The position numbers were made by a program, and so were the translations under genes. The notes below the pieces were generated by a model, which was not told the DNA's origin, made no database searches, and saw only the letters and a list, made by a program, of their open reading frames with translations. A stretch of DNA of 7,788 bases from positions 1-7,788 of the forward strand of contig CALGNM010000091.1 in NCBI GenBank assembly GCA_937958665.1, read 5' to 3'. This document shows positions 5,478 to 7,788 of this stretch, in pieces. Position 1 is the stretch's first letter, and every line of letters begins with the position of its first letter. The DNA comes from an uncultured bacterium. Its GTDB lineage: Bacteria; Edwardsbacteria; AC1; EtOH8.

Positions 5478-6455
5478 ATGGCGAAAAGGCACCGGGCAAC
5501 CAAGCCCATCGTCATCGTCAGCAAGTGCCTGACCTTCGCCCCCTGCCGCTATAACGGCCTGGCGGTAAATTCCGAAGCCGTCGAAGCCCTGAAAAAACAC
5601 GTCGAGTTCATCCCGGTCTGCCCCGAGGTGGAGATCGGCCTGGGTGTTCCCCGTCAGCCCATCCGGGTGGTGAAGGACCGGGAGGGCCTCCGGCTGGTCC
5701 AGCCGGCCAGCGGACTGGATGTGACCGGGCGGATGCGCGACTTCTGCCGCGAATATTTGGACGGGGCAAAAGAAGCCGACGGATTCCTGCTCAAGAGCCG
5801 CTCGCCCTCCTGCGGCATCAAGGATGTCAAATTCTACGCCGGGCCGGAGCACCCCGTCCCGCTGGGCAAGGCCCGGGGCTTCTTCGGCGGCGCGGTGCTG
5901 GAGCGCTTCCCGGAGGCCGCGGTGGAGGACGAGGCCCGCCTGGAGAATTTTTCCATCCGGGAGCATTTCTTCACCAGGCTGTTCGCCCTGGCCGACCTTC
6001 GGCGTACGGCCCATTCCGGCCAGATGAAGGAGCTGGTGGAGTTCCATTCCCGTAACAAATATCTGCTGATGGCCTACAGCCAGGCCAAGCTTAAGATTCT
6101 GGGACGTATTGTAGCCAATCACGAAGACAGAACTTTTGAAGAATTGGTAAAAGAATACCGGGCGGAATTCTCGGCCGCATTATTACACGCCCCCAAGCAC
6201 ACCTCGCACATCAACGCCTTGATGCACACCCTGGGGTATTTTTCGGACCGAATATCCTCCGGCGAGAAGCAGTATTTCTTGGAAAGCCTGCAGAGCTACC
6301 GCAACGGCAAGATCCCCTTAAGCGTGCCCCAAGGCATCATCAGGGCCTGGATCGTGCGCTTCGACCTGGTGTACCTGAGGGACCAGGCCTTTTTCCGGCC
6401 GTTTCCCGAGGAGCTGGTGGAGATAACCGATTCCGGCAAGGGGAGGAACTTTTAA
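5478..6455 (+). CDS. DUF523 and DUF1722 two-domain protein (YbgA family)
   Basis: A 325-residue cytosolic protein of unresolved function. The N-terminal DUF523 half (about 10-150) shows IVIVSKCLTFAPCRYNG (11-27), the PVCPEVEIGLGVPRQPIRV block (46-64) and KSRSPSCGIKD (106-116). Cysteines 17, 23, 48 and 112 fall in these conserved blocks and may bind a metal or cluster, which is inference. The DUF1722 half (about 188-305) begins EFHSRNKYLLMAYS and contains LKILGRIVANHE and the helical region HTSHINALMHTLGYF. The order and length match E. coli-type YbgA extended proteins; in some bacteria ybgA lies beside a photolyase gene, but none is seen here. The start abuts the preceding stop (TGAATG) with AGGA 4 nt upstream. 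Codons about 193-240 (roughly 6054-6197) end in A or T far more often than the rest of the gene. Confidence 0.9.
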   Translation: MAKRHRATKPIVIVSKCLTFAPCRYNGLAVNSEAVEALKKHVEFIPVCPEVEIGLGVPRQPIRVVKDREGLRLVQPASGLDVTGRMRDFCREYLDGAKEADGFLLKSRSPSCGIKDVKFYAGPEHPVPLGKARGFFGGAVLERFPEAAVEDEARLENFSIREHFFTRLFALADLRRTAHSGQMKELVEFHSRNKYLLMAYSQAKLKILGRIVANHEDRTFEELVKEYRAEFSAALLHAPKHTSHINALMHTLGYFSDRISSGEKQYFLESLQSYRNGKIPLSVPQGIIRAWIVRFDLVYLRDQAFFRPFPEELVEITDSGKGRNF

Positions 6456-6458
6456 CCG

Positions 6459-6878
6459 ATGCTGCAGACCAAGCCGCCCCGGAAACAGGGCAGCCTGAAC
6501 CTGATCTGCTGGGCCCTGGCCGCCGAGCCGGCTCTATTGGCCGTGATAGCCTTTGTTGTAAAGGCCAGCGGGGCGGCAAATGTCTCGCTGCCGGCCGCCC
6601 TGGAGGAGAAGCTGCTGGTGGCCTTTCTGGCGGTCTCCACCGCCTTGGCCTGGCTCAGCTTCCGTCTGGCTGCCGGGGCGATTCCCGAAGGGCTCAAAAG
6701 GTCGGCCAATCCCCAGGGGCTGCGCCTGGCAGCCATCGGGCTGGCGGTGGGCCCGGGGGTGCTGGGGTTCGTCCATTATTTGTTCTTCGGCCAGCCGGCC
6801 AGCCTGCTGCTCTTTAACGGCGGGGCCACCGTTCTGGCGGCAACGCATATATTGAAATTCATCGAAGGAAATGCTTAG
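6459..6878 (+). CDS. Small integral membrane protein with four predicted helices
   Basis: I do not recognise this 139-residue protein. It is very hydrophobic, with four likely transmembrane segments at about 13-36, 49-72, 88-109 and 112-133, and a short basic N-terminus (MLQTKPPRKQ) that should stay in the cytoplasm, putting both ends inside. Two glutamates fall in or beside the membrane segments (AAEPALLAV, E23; LEEKLLV, E49-E50), and a histidine lies in FVHYLFF (H106). The ATG is 3 nt past the preceding stop, with GGGAGGA about 11 nt upstream, so translation is probably coupled to the YbgA-type gene. Its closest functional clue is its place in the operon. Confidence 0.75.
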   Translation: MLQTKPPRKQGSLNLICWALAAEPALLAVIAFVVKASGAANVSLPAALEEKLLVAFLAVSTALAWLSFRLAAGAIPEGLKRSANPQGLRLAAIGLAVGPGVLGFVHYLFFGQPASLLLFNGGATVLAATHILKFIEGNA

Positions 6879-6912
6879 ACCGCCCCCATCACCGCAACGA
6901 TCAAGGGGCGGT
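6879..6912 (+). repeat. 8-bp GC-rich hairpin between operon genes
   Basis: ACCGCCCC (6879-6886) and GGGGCGGT (6905-6912) are perfect inverted arms around an 18-nt loop, starting on the base after the upstream stop codon and ending 12 nt before the next ATG. No T-tract follows, so it is not a standard intrinsic terminator. In the mRNA it would form a stable stem that could affect 3'-end processing, mRNA stability or access to the next start. Those roles are inference. Confidence 0.55.
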
Positions 6913-6924
6913 TGAAAGCCCATC

Positions 6925-7146
6925 ATGCGCCTCAATCTGAAAATAGTGCCCAACGCCAAACAGGAAAAGATCGTTCCCGAGGGCGACGGCTACAAGGTGC
7001 ACATCCCCGCCCCGGCGGTGGACGGCAAGGCCAACGCCTATCTGGTAAAATTCCTGGCCAAGCACTTTAGGGTGCGCAAAAGCGCCGTCCGCCTGGTGCG
7101 GGGCGAAACCAGCCGCCATAAGGTGGTGGAGGTGGAGGGCCTATGA
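6925..7146 (+). CDS. DUF167 / YggU (UPF0235) family protein
   Basis: A 73-residue cytosolic protein of a widespread family with no settled function. It is slightly shorter than the usual 90-100 residues because it starts directly at the conserved first strand. Family signatures are LKIVPNAKQEKI (5-16), the core APAVDGKANAYLVKFLAKHF (29-48) with the DGKAN motif at 33-37, and the ending VRLVRGETSRHKVVEV (55-70) with the conserved Gly-x-x-SR-x-K arrangement. The ATG at 6925 has no strong ribosome-binding site; the only G-rich segment (6905-6911) is inside the hairpin described at 6879-6912. The stop overlaps the next ATG (ATGA), which indicates translational coupling. Confidence 0.9.
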   Translation: MRLNLKIVPNAKQEKIVPEGDGYKVHIPAPAVDGKANAYLVKFLAKHFRVRKSAVRLVRGETSRHKVVEVEGL

Positions 7147-7667
7147 ACCAACGCATCGGGCTGTCCCGGCTGGTCTGGGCGCTGGCCTTCCTGTCCGACC
7201 TCGCCCTGATCCTGGCCGCCTCATTCCTGATAACCCTTGGGCCCCTGCTGGCGACCGTAATGGGGGCCTTGCTCCTGTTCTCGCTGGCCCTGGCCCTGGC
7301 AATGCTTTTCCGGGAGGCGATAGTCCCGTCCTGGATCGAAAGGGAGGGAACCTCGCTGACCGTCCGATGGAACAACTGGCGGCTGGAGGGAACGCTGGTA
7401 TCGGCCGTGCTGCTGGAAAAGCGCCGGCTGGCCATAGGCCTGAGGGACGCCAGGCTGGTTTTAACCCCGGTGGGCCCGCTGATGGGACTGGCCAGCCTGG
7501 CCCTGAAGCCCGTTTTGGGCCTGTTCCTGCCGGGCTGGCTGGCCCAGAGCTACTATTTCAGCAAGGAGTCTCTGCTGAAGAGCCTCCGAACCGAGGACGG
7601 AAAATATCAACTGACCTTCCCGGTATTCCTGCTGGGAAGAAGAAAGGTGAGGAAATGGCTTGGCTGA
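7143..7667 (+). CDS. Membrane protein of unknown function, two N-terminal helices
   Basis: I do not recognise this 174-residue protein. Two strong transmembrane segments form a hairpin at about 11-33 and 35-56, followed by a soluble, strand-rich region (about 64-108, with WIEREGTSLTVRWNNWRLEG and alternating hydrophobic residues) that recalls the layout of membrane-anchored PH-like small domains; that likeness is only of pattern. A further hydrophobic, Pro/Gly-containing stretch lies at about 109-135 and may be amphipathic or membrane-associated. The C-terminus is basic (GRRKVRKWLG). The start overlaps the DUF167 stop by 4 bp, and its own end overlaps the next start by 13 bp, so it sits firmly inside the operon. 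Confidence 0.75.
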   Translation: MNQRIGLSRLVWALAFLSDLALILAASFLITLGPLLATVMGALLLFSLALALAMLFREAIVPSWIEREGTSLTVRWNNWRLEGTLVSAVLLEKRRLAIGLRDARLVLTPVGPLMGLASLALKPVLGLFLPGWLAQSYYFSKESLLKSLRTEDGKYQLTFPVFLLGRRKVRKWLG

Positions 7668-7788
7668 AGGACTTTTTCAAGAAAGAGCGGCCCCTGAAGG
7701 GCGGGTTGTTTCAATACCGCGGCCAGGAGGGTGAAAAGATATTCCGCCTGCACCTGCGGATCGAGCCCGACGGTCGGGGGGTGCTGGT
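7655..7788 (+). CDS. N-terminal fragment of a gene cut by the window edge (possibly radical SAM)
   Basis: Only 44 codons are visible, starting MAWLKDFFKKERPLKGGLFQ and running off the right edge. The ATG at 7655 has a good site just upstream (AGGTGA, 7645-7650, and GAGG, 7649-7652) and overlaps the end of the preceding gene by 13 bp. The segment FRLHLRIEPDGRGVL recalls the N-terminal strand pair that precedes the core of some radical SAM proteins in uncultivated bacteria. This is a memory-based likeness: the diagnostic CxxxCxxC motif lies outside the window, so the family cannot be confirmed. The existence of the gene is much surer than its identity. Confidence 0.6.
   Translation, partial: MAWLKDFFKKERPLKGGLFQYRGQEGEKIFRLHLRIEPDGRGVL

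Overview
The window is a bacterial, GC-rich, gene-dense stretch (codons mostly ending in G or C) with an Illumina adapter on its left edge, so it is almost certainly the end of an assembled, probably metagenomic, contig. The lineage cannot be fixed from the sequence. A lipoprotein signal, a penicillin-binding-protein-activator-like architecture and sigma70-type promoters suggest a diderm bacterium, perhaps an uncultivated phylum, but that is inference.

Layout. Bases 1-53 are adapter. From 54 to 3373 three genes read leftward: a SAM-dependent methyltransferase, a lipoprotein joining a TPR-like region to a type 1 periplasmic-binding domain, and the N-terminal 219 codons of the DNA polymerase III delta' subunit (holB), cut off by the contig end. 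The lipoprotein has its own strong promoter just after the methyltransferase stop; holB follows it after 36 bp and is probably co-transcribed. From 3452 to the right edge seven genes read rightward with short gaps or overlaps, as one likely operon: a DUF2207-like membrane protein with a Cys-Ala repeat tail, a STAS/SEC14-like protein, a DUF523-DUF1722 (YbgA-type) protein, a four-helix membrane protein, a DUF167/YggU protein, a two-helix membrane protein, and the first 44 codons of a gene cut by the right edge (tentatively radical SAM).

Regulation. The divergent region 3355-3451 carries two good promoters that face each other with nearly coincident start sites, so polymerase binding should be mutually exclusive. 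The lipoprotein promoter has a perfect palindrome over its -10 box. A GC-rich hairpin separates the four-helix gene from the yggU-like gene. No convincing intrinsic terminator, RNA gene, CRISPR array or insertion sequence was seen, and no gene-free stretch exceeds 300 bases.

Most worth following: the alternating Cys-Ala tail of the DUF2207-like protein, which ends in a nine-G run where loss of one G would fuse that gene in frame to the STAS/SEC14 gene, and the possible radical SAM gene at the end of the same operon. No complete new system can be demonstrated from this window alone.
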